DNA of 31,011 nucleotides, taken from Desulfovibrio oxyclinae DSM 11498 (GTDB lineage: Bacteria; Desulfobacterota; Desulfovibrionia; Desulfovibrionales; Desulfovibrionaceae). Under the pieces are notes generated by a model. The model did no database searches. It saw nothing but the letters and a program-made list of their open reading frames with translations, and had not been told where the DNA came from. Shown here piece by piece: positions 15,661-22,701 of the stretch (position 1 is its first letter; the number at the start of each line of letters is the position of its first letter). The position numbers and the translations under genes were made by a program. The stretch lies in contig NZ_AQXE01000007.1 in NCBI RefSeq assembly GCF_000375485.1, positions 183,736-214,746 of the forward strand, in the 5' to 3' direction.

Positions 15661-17139
15661 ATGAGTATTGCGATGGAACGCATGAGCGCCGAAGAACGCC
15701 GCAGTGTGGCCGAGTCGCTGCTGACCGAGGTGGTGCCCTACAAGGCCGAGGAAATCGGCAGTCACTGTCCGTTTCATGCGGAGCAGACCCCGGGCGGTGC
15801 GTTCTTCTACAACTTCGCCATGGACTCGGCCTACTGTCACAGTTGCAGCCAGACGTCCGACCTGGTCGGGATTTTCAACGTCGTGCACGGCAGAGCCGAA
15901 GATGATGCGGACGGCTGCCGCGAATTTGTCAAAACCTACTGCCCGGAGAACGGGCCGGTCCGAGTTCCCTCGACCAGACGGCAGGAGCGTCCGCGTCGGC
16001 AGTGGCATCCGGGCGGTGTGGAGTTGCCGCCGAAGGTCTGGCGGGAAAAGGCGAACCTGTTCGTGGAGCACGCCGTGGAGCGGCTGCAGGATAATCCGGA
16101 GCAGCTCGCCGAGTTGGAGCGGTTCGGGATCGATGCCGACACGGCGCGGGCCTGCCGGTTCGGCTGGAACGACCGGGACAAGTGGCCGCCGTTCTCTGCG
16201 TGGGGGCTGCCCAAAGAGATGAACGACCGTGGCAAGGAACGGAAGGTCTGGCTGCCGGAAGGTCTCGTGATTCCCGCTGTGCGTGAGGGCGAAGTGGTCA
16301 AGCTCAAGATCCGCCGGCCGAATCCCGTCACACCGTGGGGCGAGAACCGGAAGTACTGGGAAGTCAAGGGCGGAGCCAACGGTTTGTACCATGTTTATGG
16401 TTCGGCTGCGTATCGGGCTTGGGTGCTCGTCGAGACGGAGCGTGACGCGGCCATGATCTGGGCTGCCTGCCGTGGCCTCGGTATCGGGGCCATGGGTACG
16501 GGTGGCGCGGCGAAGCGTCCCTGTGGCTTCGTGGCCGATACGTTGCGCCGGGCCGCCGCGGTGCTCAACGCTTTTGACTACGACAAGGCCGGCGCGAAAA
16601 ACACCTACAAGTTCTGGGAGCGGGAATTTCCTAACTGCCTGCGCTGGCCTGCGCCTCCATCCATGGGCAAGGACGCCGGCGAAGCGTTCGAGGCCGGTCT
16701 GGATTTGCGCGGGTGGGTGTTGGAAGGGCTGCCCGGACATATTCGAAGGCGGCTGGAGCAGGGCGTTTCGAAGCAGCGTGAGCCGCAGCGCGCGCCAGCG
16801 GTCGATAGCTCGGCGCCTAAAAGCGACAAGCCCTATTTCGAGCAGGTGCTGGAGTGGATGGAGGGCTGGCCCCAGTGGCGGGACAGGCTCGTGAGCATGC
16901 GGCAGGAGCTGCGGGAGCTCGGCGCGAAAGTCTACAGGGACTCGTCCGGCAGTCCGTGGATCGGGCTGGTGGATCAGGATTATCCGGCACTGCACGGGGA
17001 CGCGGACAGGCTCGACCGGTTCAACGGGCTGGTGGAAGCGTTCCATGCGCGACAGGTGCTGGACGATGAGCTGGGGCTGAATTCGCTGGCAAACATTGTG
17101 GATCACTATTTCGGCAGCCGACTGGAGGTGCGCGGATGA
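15661..17139 (+). CDS. Phage DNA primase, CHC2 zinc finger and Toprim
   Basis: A 492-residue primase that would lay RNA primers for phage replication. The N-terminal zinc site is Cys36-x2-His39 and Cys59-x2-Cys62 (CPFH ... CHSC), the CHC2 pattern of DnaG/gp4 primases. A catalytic core with a Toprim fold follows: the VLVETERDAAMI segment carries the conserved Glu and AFDYDKAGAKN the DxD metal site, both around residues 257-315. The C-terminal ~150 residues hold no helicase ATPase, which fits the separate D5 helicase upstream. The ATG at 15661 has a purine-rich GGGGGG ribosome-binding site; in-frame ATGs at residues 5 and 8 are alternatives. Its stop overlaps the next start as ATGA. Confidence 0.88.
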   Translation: MSIAMERMSAEERRSVAESLLTEVVPYKAEEIGSHCPFHAEQTPGGAFFYNFAMDSAYCHSCSQTSDLVGIFNVVHGRAEDDADGCREFVKTYCPENGPVRVPSTRRQERPRRQWHPGGVELPPKVWREKANLFVEHAVERLQDNPEQLAELERFGIDADTARACRFGWNDRDKWPPFSAWGLPKEMNDRGKERKVWLPEGLVIPAVREGEVVKLKIRRPNPVTPWGENRKYWEVKGGANGLYHVYGSAAYRAWVLVETERDAAMIWAACRGLGIGAMGTGGAAKRPCGFVADTLRRAAAVLNAFDYDKAGAKNTYKFWEREFPNCLRWPAPPSMGKDAGEAFEAGLDLRGWVLEGLPGHIRRRLEQGVSKQREPQRAPAVDSSAPKSDKPYFEQVLEWMEGWPQWRDRLVSMRQELRELGAKVYRDSSGSPWIGLVDQDYPALHGDADRLDRFNGLVEAFHARQVLDDELGLNSLANIVDHYFGSRLEVRG

Positions 17140-17975
17140 GTTGGAAGACAGGCGTCTGGTTCAAGACGGCGCGGCAGGTGCACCAGTTCCTGACCTGCCC
17201 GCTGGGGGAGCAGTTCATCTACGGCGACGGGGAGACCGCGACGAAGGAGAGCGGCATCGTCTACGCGGTGTCCGAAAAGACCATCTACAACCATGCGGCC
17301 GATGAGGACGGCCCCGCAAAGCTGCCCCGGCGCAGGAAGGGCGGTTTTGCCATGCGTACCGTGGAGACCTACGCGCGGGACCATCTTTCCAAGGTGGTGG
17401 ATGCCGCGGGTGAGGATCCCGCGCCGCAGCGGGAGGACTCCGGCGCGGCCGTACGGCGGACCATGGCGGATGCGGATCTCAAGGAAATCAAGGCCGCCAA
17501 GGAACGCCTTGCCTTTGAGCGCGATCGCGGGCTGGTGCTGCCGACTTCCACGGTCGAGCGGGAGCTGGGCGAGCGCACGCAGGCGTTCAAACTCTATCTG
17601 ACCGCGTTCATGCGCGACATCAAGGCGGAACTCATTTCGCAGGTTGGCGGTGATGTCGCCACGGCCCGGGAGATCATTGATCTGGTGGGTGGCGACGAAA
17701 GCAAGGTCGAAGAGCTGTCCGGCTGGATGTTTCAGCGCTCGCCCATTTTGCTGGATCTCTGGCGGCGCAGGCTCGCGGAAGCGCTGAACAGTTTTGCCAG
17801 GGGCGAGTGGTACACCGAAGAGATGCACGAGGCGTGGGAGCTGTTCGAGCAAACCACTTCCTCGCGGGCGGAAGAGGTCGCGCTGGATCTGATCGCGCTG
17901 GCCGGCGGTGACGTGTCCACGCTTGGGGCGGTGCTTGAGCAGTTCGACATCCGCGAGCGCGGAGGTGCGGCATGA
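17136..17975 (+). CDS. Putative terminase small subunit
   Basis: A 279-residue protein directly upstream of, and overlapping, the large terminase gene. The first ~90 residues hold a helix-turn-helix-like region (AVSEKTIYNHA) followed by a basic PRRRKGG patch. Residues ~100-170 are charged and helical (LKEIKAAKERLAFERDRGLVLP), reminiscent of lambda Nu1 family proteins, in which the N-terminal DNA-binding domain finds cos or pac and a coiled segment gives assembly. The VLPTSTVERELGERTQAFKL portion resembles small-terminase and Nu1-like C-terminal regions. The call rests mainly on gene position and helical content; it is longer than most small terminases, and the extra ~110 residues are of unknown role. 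Confidence 0.65.
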   Translation: MSWKTGVWFKTARQVHQFLTCPLGEQFIYGDGETATKESGIVYAVSEKTIYNHAADEDGPAKLPRRRKGGFAMRTVETYARDHLSKVVDAAGEDPAPQREDSGAAVRRTMADADLKEIKAAKERLAFERDRGLVLPTSTVERELGERTQAFKLYLTAFMRDIKAELISQVGGDVATAREIIDLVGGDESKVEELSGWMFQRSPILLDLWRRRLAEALNSFARGEWYTEEMHEAWELFEQTTSSRAEEVALDLIALAGGDVSTLGAVLEQFDIRERGGAA

Positions 17976-19846
17976 CGCTGACGCCGCCGATCAGGCTGTT
18001 CGATGGAGAGCGGCAGGTCTTGGAAAGCCGCCCCTGGAAGTCCACCGCGCAGTTCGCGCAGGAGGACTTCGTGCTCGTTGCGGGACCGTATCAGGGGCAG
18101 CGGTTCCGGCACGACAAGCTGCCGTACGCGCGGTGGATCATGGACCTCTGGGACAGGCCCGCCCTGCGCGTCCTGTTCATCCTTGCGCCGTCGCAGACCG
18201 GCAAAACGACCATCGCCTATGCCTGCATCGGTTCCGAGGTCAGCCGGGACCCGTGTTCCTTCGGCATCGGCATGCCGGACAAGGATACGCGCGACAGAAT
18301 ATTCGAGGAAAAGCTGGGGCCGCATTTTCAGAAAAGCCCGGCGCTGCGCGAAATGCTTGTGGACGGTCGCGAGGCGGTACAGCGCGGCAAGATCCTGACC
18401 CGGTTCGGGGCCTGTTACGGCATGTACGCCGGATCCGACGCTTCGGCGTCTTCGGTCTCCCTGCGGGTGGTGGGCATCGACGAAGAGGATGCCTACCTCG
18501 ACAAAAAGGCCGTGAGCCGGATGCTGGAGCGCACGCTCTCCTATGACGAGGAGGCCAAGGCCATCCGGTTTTCCAAGGTGCGCGGCAATGAGCAGCAGTC
18601 CACTATCTGGACCGACATGAAGCGCGAGGCCCAGGTGGTCTACGAAATACAGGCGCGCTGCCCCAACTGCGGAACCTACCAGGTCATGCGGCAGGACCGG
18701 ATCAAGGTGCCGCCGAAGATGCGCGACCCGCGCAAGATCCGGAATCAGCGCGCGGCGTGGTACGAGTGCGAAGGGTGCGCCATGCGCTGGAACGATCACT
18801 ACCGAAACATCGCGGTGCAGCGCGGACGGCTGTACGCCGAGCAGAAGGTGGAGAACCCCATGTGCGTGGCGGTGCATGTCCCGAGCTGGTGCAGCCCCAA
18901 CGTGTCTCTATCCACGGTGATGGCCGACTGGTTTACGGCGCTGGACAAGGGAACCCCGTCGGCGATGGAATGGTTCGACAATTCGCATCCTTGCAAGCCG
19001 CACAAGGTGGTGACCGTCAAGACAAGCGAGGACCAGATCCGCGAGATGGTGGCGCACGACCGGCCGCCGCGGATCGTGCCGTCCGAGGCCGTGGCTCTGA
19101 CCATGGGAGCCGACTCCCAGAAGGCCAGCTTTTTCTACGTGGTCCGGGCGTGGGCCAAAAGCGGCGAGTCCTGGCTCGTGGATTACGGAGAGGTGCTCAC
19201 CGAGGAAGAGCTGCACACGCTGGCGTTTCGAAACGTCTACCCCGTGGAGGGACGCGAGGACGTGGTCATGCCCATCTACCGAGCGGCAATCGACTTCGGC
19301 GGAACGCGTGACGAGTCTCGCTCCGAAGGGTGGTCCCGGTCCGAGGAGGTCAAGCTCATGGTCAAGGGGTGGGAGCGTGACAACTTCCATCTGGTCAAGG
19401 GCGCCAGCCGCAAACAGGACACCGTGGTCCGTCGTTCCCAGACGGTCATCGATCGCAGCGTGCCGCGGGAGTATCAGGAAGAAGTCGCCTTCTTCACGCT
19501 GGATACCGTGGATCTCAAGGATCTCATCTTTCTGACCCGGCTGCGGCCGGACTCCATGCAGCCCATGTGGCTCCATGCGGAGGTCGGCGAGGACTACATC
19601 CGGCAGCTCAATTCCGAGGAGCGCCACGAGGACTCCAAGGGCGGGGCCAAGTGGGTGGCCAAGGGCGCCAACCACCTGCTGGACTGCGAAGTGTACGCCG
19701 CGGCGTGCGCCCATCCGGAATGGTCTCCGGCGATCCAGCTTTTGCCGGAGCCGGCGTACCGGCCCGCGGTCATTCCCGAATCAATCGAAACCGGTTCCCG
19801 CAGCCCGCTCTCCGGCCGCGTGGCGAATCCGTTTTACAGGAGGTAG
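17972..19846 (+). CDS. Phage terminase large subunit (GpA family)
   Basis: A 624-residue packaging motor and nuclease of the lambda GpA family, of usual length. The ATPase core shows Walker A APSQTGKTT at 72-80 and Walker B VVGIDEED at 167-173. A zinc-ribbon insertion, characteristic of the family, has CPNC at 230-233 and CEGC at 266-269. The nuclease half begins with the strand ALTMGADSQK, whose Asp381 is a likely metal ligand. It cuts concatemers and pumps DNA into the prohead through the portal. The start overlaps the small-subunit stop as ATGA, which implies translational coupling. Confidence 0.95.
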   Translation: MTLTPPIRLFDGERQVLESRPWKSTAQFAQEDFVLVAGPYQGQRFRHDKLPYARWIMDLWDRPALRVLFILAPSQTGKTTIAYACIGSEVSRDPCSFGIGMPDKDTRDRIFEEKLGPHFQKSPALREMLVDGREAVQRGKILTRFGACYGMYAGSDASASSVSLRVVGIDEEDAYLDKKAVSRMLERTLSYDEEAKAIRFSKVRGNEQQSTIWTDMKREAQVVYEIQARCPNCGTYQVMRQDRIKVPPKMRDPRKIRNQRAAWYECEGCAMRWNDHYRNIAVQRGRLYAEQKVENPMCVAVHVPSWCSPNVSLSTVMADWFTALDKGTPSAMEWFDNSHPCKPHKVVTVKTSEDQIREMVAHDRPPRIVPSEAVALTMGADSQKASFFYVVRAWAKSGESWLVDYGEVLTEEELHTLAFRNVYPVEGREDVVMPIYRAAIDFGGTRDESRSEGWSRSEEVKLMVKGWERDNFHLVKGASRKQDTVVRRSQTVIDRSVPREYQEEVAFFTLDTVDLKDLIFLTRLRPDSMQPMWLHAEVGEDYIRQLNSEERHEDSKGGAKWVAKGANHLLDCEVYAAACAHPEWSPAIQLLPEPAYRPAVIPESIETGSRSPLSGRVANPFYRR

Positions 19847-19849
19847 GTC

Positions 19850-20077
19850 ATGGGTGCTGCGGAAACTCTGAGCAAGGAAGTGTTGCGGGAGCTGGTTACG
19901 GAGATTCAGGAAGCCAAGACTGTGGACTGGTCGGCGAGAGATGGAGCGGTTTGCCCATTGTGTAATGCGCGACGTTGCCGTGTAACGACGTCTAGCGGAT
20001 GGGTTGGCGATGTTCGGGAGCGATTTCATCGATGCCCGGATTGCGGCTTGCGGTTCAAAAGTGTGGAAAACAGCTAA
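19850..20077 (+). CDS. Small zinc-ribbon protein, Ogr/Delta-like
   Basis: A 75-residue protein with CPLC at 35-38 and CPDC at 62-65, the second preceded by the RERFHRC stretch. That spacing and the arginine-rich strand before the second pair recall the Ogr/Delta late-gene activators of P2-like phages and other phage zinc ribbons, but similarity is short and only the metal site is firm. It has an AGGAGG ribosome-binding site and starts three bases after the terminase stop. It could activate late transcription or assist terminase. It ends two bases before the convergent SWIM gene; a weak plus-strand hairpin with T-run (20105-20142) inside that gene may end this operon. Confidence 0.65.
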   Translation: MGAAETLSKEVLRELVTEIQEAKTVDWSARDGAVCPLCNARRCRVTTSSGWVGDVRERFHRCPDCGLRFKSVENS

Positions 20078-20079
20078 GC

Positions 20080-20490
20080 CTAGCCATGTTCTTTGTTTAT
20101 CTGGAGGCCCTCTGAGAACTTTCGCTGTAAGGCCTTTTTTTCCGCTCTGACCTTTGCGGCTAGTTGCTTTTTCTGTTTTTCCAGCTCGGCAAGAGTGGCC
20201 TCATACTTGGCGACGAGTGTGTCCAGACCGAAGCGTTTCACGATATGGCACATCATTTCCCAGTCCTCGTTCGGGAAACAATCTTTGGAATACATGTCCG
20301 GGTCGAAAATGGAACTGTCACCCTTGATAAGCAGTAACCTATGCTTGCACATGGTGTTATTACTACCAGCAGGGCAGTCACATTCGATAATGAGCCCATT
20401 TTCCGGGAAATCCAGATCAAAGGTAACGGCATAGCCGCCAACGCCGGAGCTGCTGGCAACATAAAGGGTGGTCGTTTTCAAGTCATGCAT
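20080..20490 (-). CDS. Small SWIM zinc-finger protein
   Basis: A 136-residue protein on the opposite strand to the rest of the prophage. It carries a complete SWIM metal site, CDC at 37-39 and CKH at 48-50 (C-x-C-x8-C-x-H), in an N-terminal beta-rich domain. The C-terminal ~45 residues are a charged coiled-coil (LAELEKQKKQLAAKVRAEKKAL). SWIM domains bind DNA or proteins in chromatin-, recombination- and transposition-linked proteins. The start ATG overlaps the upstream gene's end by 13 bases in another frame, so the two are probably translated together. Base composition is poorer in GC than the flanking phage genes, a sign of separate acquisition. Exact function unknown. Confidence 0.75.
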   Translation of the reverse strand: MHDLKTTTLYVASSSGVGGYAVTFDLDFPENGLIIECDCPAGSNNTMCKHRLLLIKGDSSIFDPDMYSKDCFPNEDWEMMCHIVKRFGLDTLVAKYEATLAELEKQKKQLAAKVRAEKKALQRKFSEGLQINKEHG

Positions 20491-21143
20491 TCGCGATCAC
20501 CAGTTATGAGCATCCGCACGAAATCGTCTTGGGTTGTTGTGTAGAAGACCGGCTGTCCAAGCCCTGTCTTTGAGCTGTTTGGCTTTTGAACCTTGAACCG
20601 AACAAAGCCGGGGTTTCGCGGATAATATTTGTCCAGAAACCAATTCCACTTGTGAGCGTTAGGGTTATGAATAAGCTCGACCTTCCACCCCTGACTTGTC
20701 AGCTCTTCACCTTTTGCTTCGGCCTTTTTTACGTCTGCGTCCGTGTATCGGTATCTCTTGTAGGCTGCCGGTACCGCTGGAGTTCCCGAGGTTACCTGAA
20801 CCTGTTCTGAGATGCATTTCAATGCCTCCCGCCACACTTGTCTGCACTTCGGGGTGTCATACATCATGGACCCTTCGGAGAAACAGAATCTGCTGCCTTG
20901 GGTCCAAACGGTTTTGGTGGAATCGTCCTGATCCTCCGTATCATCCTCTGCGTTGGGAGGTCCAAGCCTCATGCCGAGGGAGCGGGCATAGGCCCCAGTG
21001 ATGTAGTAGGCCCAGCCTTGAGCGCTACCGCGCAACGCATTGTTTTCATTCGGGTAGATGCCACCAAATAAGCGCTTCTGCCTTTTGTTTTGCTTGGCGT
21101 AAAGCGGAGTAAGAGTCTCCAGTAGTTCCAAATCTCTTTTCAT
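20478..21143 (-). CDS. Unrecognised accessory protein paired with the SWIM protein
   Basis: A 221-residue soluble protein I do not recognise. It begins with a helical, basic stretch (LYAKQNKRQKRLFGG). An acidic patch (AEDDTEDQDDS) occurs near residues 73-83, and there are several aromatic-rich segments in the second half (HKWNWFLDKYYPR). No membrane helix, signal peptide or nucleotide-binding loop is visible. The ATG at 21143 is preferred; an in-frame TTG at 21227 would add 28 residues but lies in structured, probably non-coding DNA. No clear ribosome-binding site is seen for either. It is transcribed towards and coupled with the SWIM gene. The inverted, AT-richer pair looks like a phage cargo (moron) cassette. 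Confidence 0.6.
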   Translation of the reverse strand: MKRDLELLETLTPLYAKQNKRQKRLFGGIYPNENNALRGSAQGWAYYITGAYARSLGMRLGPPNAEDDTEDQDDSTKTVWTQGSRFCFSEGSMMYDTPKCRQVWREALKCISEQVQVTSGTPAVPAAYKRYRYTDADVKKAEAKGEELTSQGWKVELIHNPNAHKWNWFLDKYYPRNPGFVRFKVQKPNSSKTGLGQPVFYTTTQDDFVRMLITGDRECMT

Positions 21144-21229
21144 GAAAAAACCGATATCAATATCTCGCTCTTCTTGACAAGGGGTTTTATTTCGGGCACC
21201 CAGAAAATACGGAGCTTCTAACTCCAACA

Positions 21230-21266
21230 GGCGGACGCCGCCACCCCGTCAGAGTGCGGTTTTTTT
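21230..21266 (+). terminator. Terminator with alternative hairpin, upstream of the antirepressor operon
   Basis: CCG (21238-21240) plus CAC (21242-21244) pair with GTGCGG (21254-21259), followed by seven Ts (21260-21266): a plus-strand intrinsic terminator with a one-base bulge. The same CCGCC can instead pair with GGCGG (21230-21234) in a mutually exclusive stem. It would insulate the next unit from upstream read-through. Confidence 0.55.
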
Positions 21267-21332
21267 GTGCCCATAGCTCATTGTCTTGTTTGTATTTCTG
21301 AACTATGGGGCGTAAAAGTTTCCAAAATATTT

Positions 21333-21428
21333 GCCGGGAGTGGGGAAATGTCCAAGGCTTCGGCCTAAAATACCCAGCCCTGCCTGTTGGGGTTAGAACT
21401 CCCGGCATCCTTCATATCGTTGGATGCC
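21333..21428 (+). ncRNA. Structured leader RNA, C4 antisense-RNA-like
   Basis: A perfect nine-pair stem (GCCGGGAGT 21333-21341, ACTCCCGGC 21398-21406) encloses a TTCG-capped AGGC/GCCT hairpin (21355-21366) and a second hairpin, CCCA/TGGG (21373-21376, 21388-21391). A further hairpin, GGCATCC/GGATGCC (21404-21410, 21422-21428), shares three bases with the closing stem, so the two folds compete. CCTGTTG (21383-21389) and TTAGAA (21393-21398) are complementary to CAACAGG (21438-21444) and TTCTAA (21430-21435) at the downstream ribosome-binding site. Small RNA, small ORF, then antirepressor is the P1/P7 c4-icd-ant order. Structure is seen; C4 identity is inference. Confidence 0.5.
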
Positions 21429-21454
21429 ATTCTAAAACAACAGGAGGTTCCGTC

Positions 21455-21718
21455 ATGGAACGCAATTTCATCATCACCGAATCCCGCTTGAACGAACTTG
21501 GCGACGAGGCCGCAAGGATTGACTCCCGGCTCGGGTGTCTTGCGCTGCTGCTGGAGACCAAGGGGCTACACAGCGACGGCGAATTGGAGGAACTGTGCCT
21601 CGGGCTTTCGGGCCTGATTCGCGGTGTCCAGTCCGACGTGCAGGGAATCTTTGAGCACGTGGATCCGCATGGCGAATTCATCACCGCCTGCCACCTGCGG
21701 GAGGTGAGCAATGGGTAG
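21455..21718 (+). CDS. Small leader ORF of the antirepressor operon
   Basis: An 87-residue soluble, mostly helical protein that I do not recognise by family. The ATG at 21455 has a strong AGGAGG at 21442-21447, part of which can pair with the upstream leader RNA. Its end overlaps the antirepressor start by eight bases, which allows translational coupling. In phage P1 the gene in this position is icd, whose translation is blocked by c4 RNA and is needed for ant expression. I see no sequence likeness to Icd, so only the position supports an equivalent regulatory role. Two Cys and no membrane segment are present. An upstream in-frame extension to 21305 runs through the leader RNA and is rejected. 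Confidence 0.75.
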   Translation: MERNFIITESRLNELGDEAARIDSRLGCLALLLETKGLHSDGELEELCLGLSGLIRGVQSDVQGIFEHVDPHGEFITACHLREVSNG

Positions 21719-22499
21719 CGTGATCCCGTTCGACTTTGACGGCAGTGCCGTGCGCGTCGTCATGCGCGAGGACGAGCCGTGGTTTATCTCAAGAGACGTG
21801 TGCAATGTTTTGGGGTTAGACAGAACAGCAACTCGTCGGCTTGAGGAAGACGAAAAGGGTGTGCAAGAAGCACACACCCTTGGCGGGGTGCAGCAAGTGT
21901 CAGTTCTGTCCGAGTCCGGCCTTTACGCCCTGATCTTCACCAGTCGCAAGCCCGAAGCGAGGCGGTTCCGCAAGTGGGTCACTTCCGAGGTGCTGCCCGC
22001 CATCCGCAAGCATGGACGGTACGAGTCATGCGGAACAACCGGACTGCCCGGAGACGTGCCGGATTTCTCGCTGCGCCTCAAACCCGCGCTGCGGGCGCAG
22101 GCCATGCACACCGCAGTGCAGACCGCGCGGCTGGACGGCGGGAGCGAGCAGGACGTGAAACGGCTGTACGCCGAGTTCTGCGGCCTGTTCGCAGCTCGCC
22201 CGCAGAAAACCGGCGCTGCCCTGAGCGACCCCGCGGCAGATCTGGTGCGCGACTTCGTGAAGGAAAACCTTGAGGTGACCGACGTCTCGGAAGGCTCCAT
22301 GCCCCGGCACCTCAAGACACAGGCCAAAGACCTTTACGAGCTGTTTCGCAACTGGTGCCGCGACGTGCGCAACCTCGAACGGTCCGAAATTCCCACCCAG
22401 AACGCTTTCGGACTGGTGCTCAAGCGTCAGCCCGGCGTGGTCAAGGTCTCCCCGATCAACCGGACTTTTTACAACCTTGTAAAAATCTGCACTTGGTGA
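21711..22499 (+). CDS. BRO-family phage antirepressor with D5-like C-terminus
   Basis: A 262-residue protein. Residues 5-102 form a BRO-N domain, recognisable by WFISRDVCNVLGLDRT, the SVLSESGLYALIFTSRKPEA segment and FRKWVTSEVLPAIRKHG. BRO-N proteins bind DNA and act in phages as antirepressors that inactivate the lytic repressor. A linker rich in Ala and Arg leads to a C-terminal module (about 178-258) that aligns nearly gap-free with the C-terminus of this prophage's D5 helicase. The ATG overlaps the small upstream ORF and has its own GGAGG. A GTG-rich hairpin and a terminator follow. Its place between terminase and head genes, rather than in an immunity cluster, is unusual. Confidence 0.88.
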   Translation: MGSVIPFDFDGSAVRVVMREDEPWFISRDVCNVLGLDRTATRRLEEDEKGVQEAHTLGGVQQVSVLSESGLYALIFTSRKPEARRFRKWVTSEVLPAIRKHGRYESCGTTGLPGDVPDFSLRLKPALRAQAMHTAVQTARLDGGSEQDVKRLYAEFCGLFAARPQKTGAALSDPAADLVRDFVKENLEVTDVSEGSMPRHLKTQAKDLYELFRNWCRDVRNLERSEIPTQNAFGLVLKRQPGVVKVSPINRTFYNLVKICTW

Positions 22500-22500
22500 C

Positions 22501-22518
22501 GGGGTGTCGGCACACCCC
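22501..22518 (+). terminator. Short hairpin after the antirepressor gene
   Basis: GGGGTGT, a four-base loop and ACACCCC form a seven-pair stem two bases after the stop codon. The following sequence is only moderately T-rich, so it may be a weak terminator or an mRNA 3' stabiliser. Confidence 0.4.
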
Positions 22519-22544
22519 TTGCAATTTATATGATTCACTCAGCA

Positions 22545-22575
22545 AAAGGCGGTCTTCGGGCCGCCTTTCTCTTTT
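22545..22575 (+). terminator. Intrinsic terminator of the antirepressor operon
   Basis: AAAGGCGG (22545-22552) pairs with CCGCCTTT (22561-22568) around an eight-base loop, followed by CTCTTTT. It separates the antirepressor from the head genes, which therefore need their own promoter. Confidence 0.8.
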
Positions 22576-22583
22576 GGCGGACT

Positions 22584-22632
22584 GTAGTAAATTCCTACCG
22601 GTAGTAATTTCCTATTGCTGTAAATTTACTAC
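22584..22632. promoter_or_regulatory. Triple repeat operator-like block before the head operon
   Basis: GTAGTAAATTCCTA (22584-22597) is repeated with one change at 22601-22614, and a third copy of its core lies inverted at 22623-22632 (AATTTACTAC). Palindromes CTACCGGTAG (22595-22604) and GTAAATTTAC (22620-22629) lie within. The block is AT-rich, between a terminator and the first head gene, where a late promoter and its activator site would be expected. Confidence 0.45.
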
Positions 22633-22639
22633 GGACGCG

Positions 22640-22695
22640 CTCCCTGCGCTGCCGGTAATCGTGGCTCCAGATTACCGAAGGCAAACCGCAGGGAG
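22640..22695 (+). promoter_or_regulatory. Hairpin that sequesters the ribosome-binding site of the gpW-like gene
   Basis: CTCCCTGCG (22640-22648) pairs with CGCAGGGAG (22687-22695), with inner stems TGC/GCA and CGGTAATC (22653-22660) with GATTACCG (22670-22677). The GGGAG in the 3' arm is the Shine-Dalgarno six bases before the ATG at 22702. In the folded mRNA the first head gene would be poorly translated. Confidence 0.6.
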
Positions 22696-22701
22696 TTGCG
22701 C

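Noticed and set aside
15388..17106. 572-codon minus-strand frame opposite the primase
   Set aside because: Shadow of the CHC2/Toprim gene, with a low-complexity His/Pro/Arg composition.
21340..21400. Idea that the leader is a c-di-GMP-I riboswitch
   Set aside because: A GGCTTCGGCCTAAA stretch is similar in part, but the conserved GGGCAAACC-type element and the rest of the aptamer are missing.
21333..21406. Idea that the leader stem is a tRNA
   Set aside because: The acceptor-like stem is present but no T-arm, D-arm or anticodon arm of normal size can be formed on either strand.
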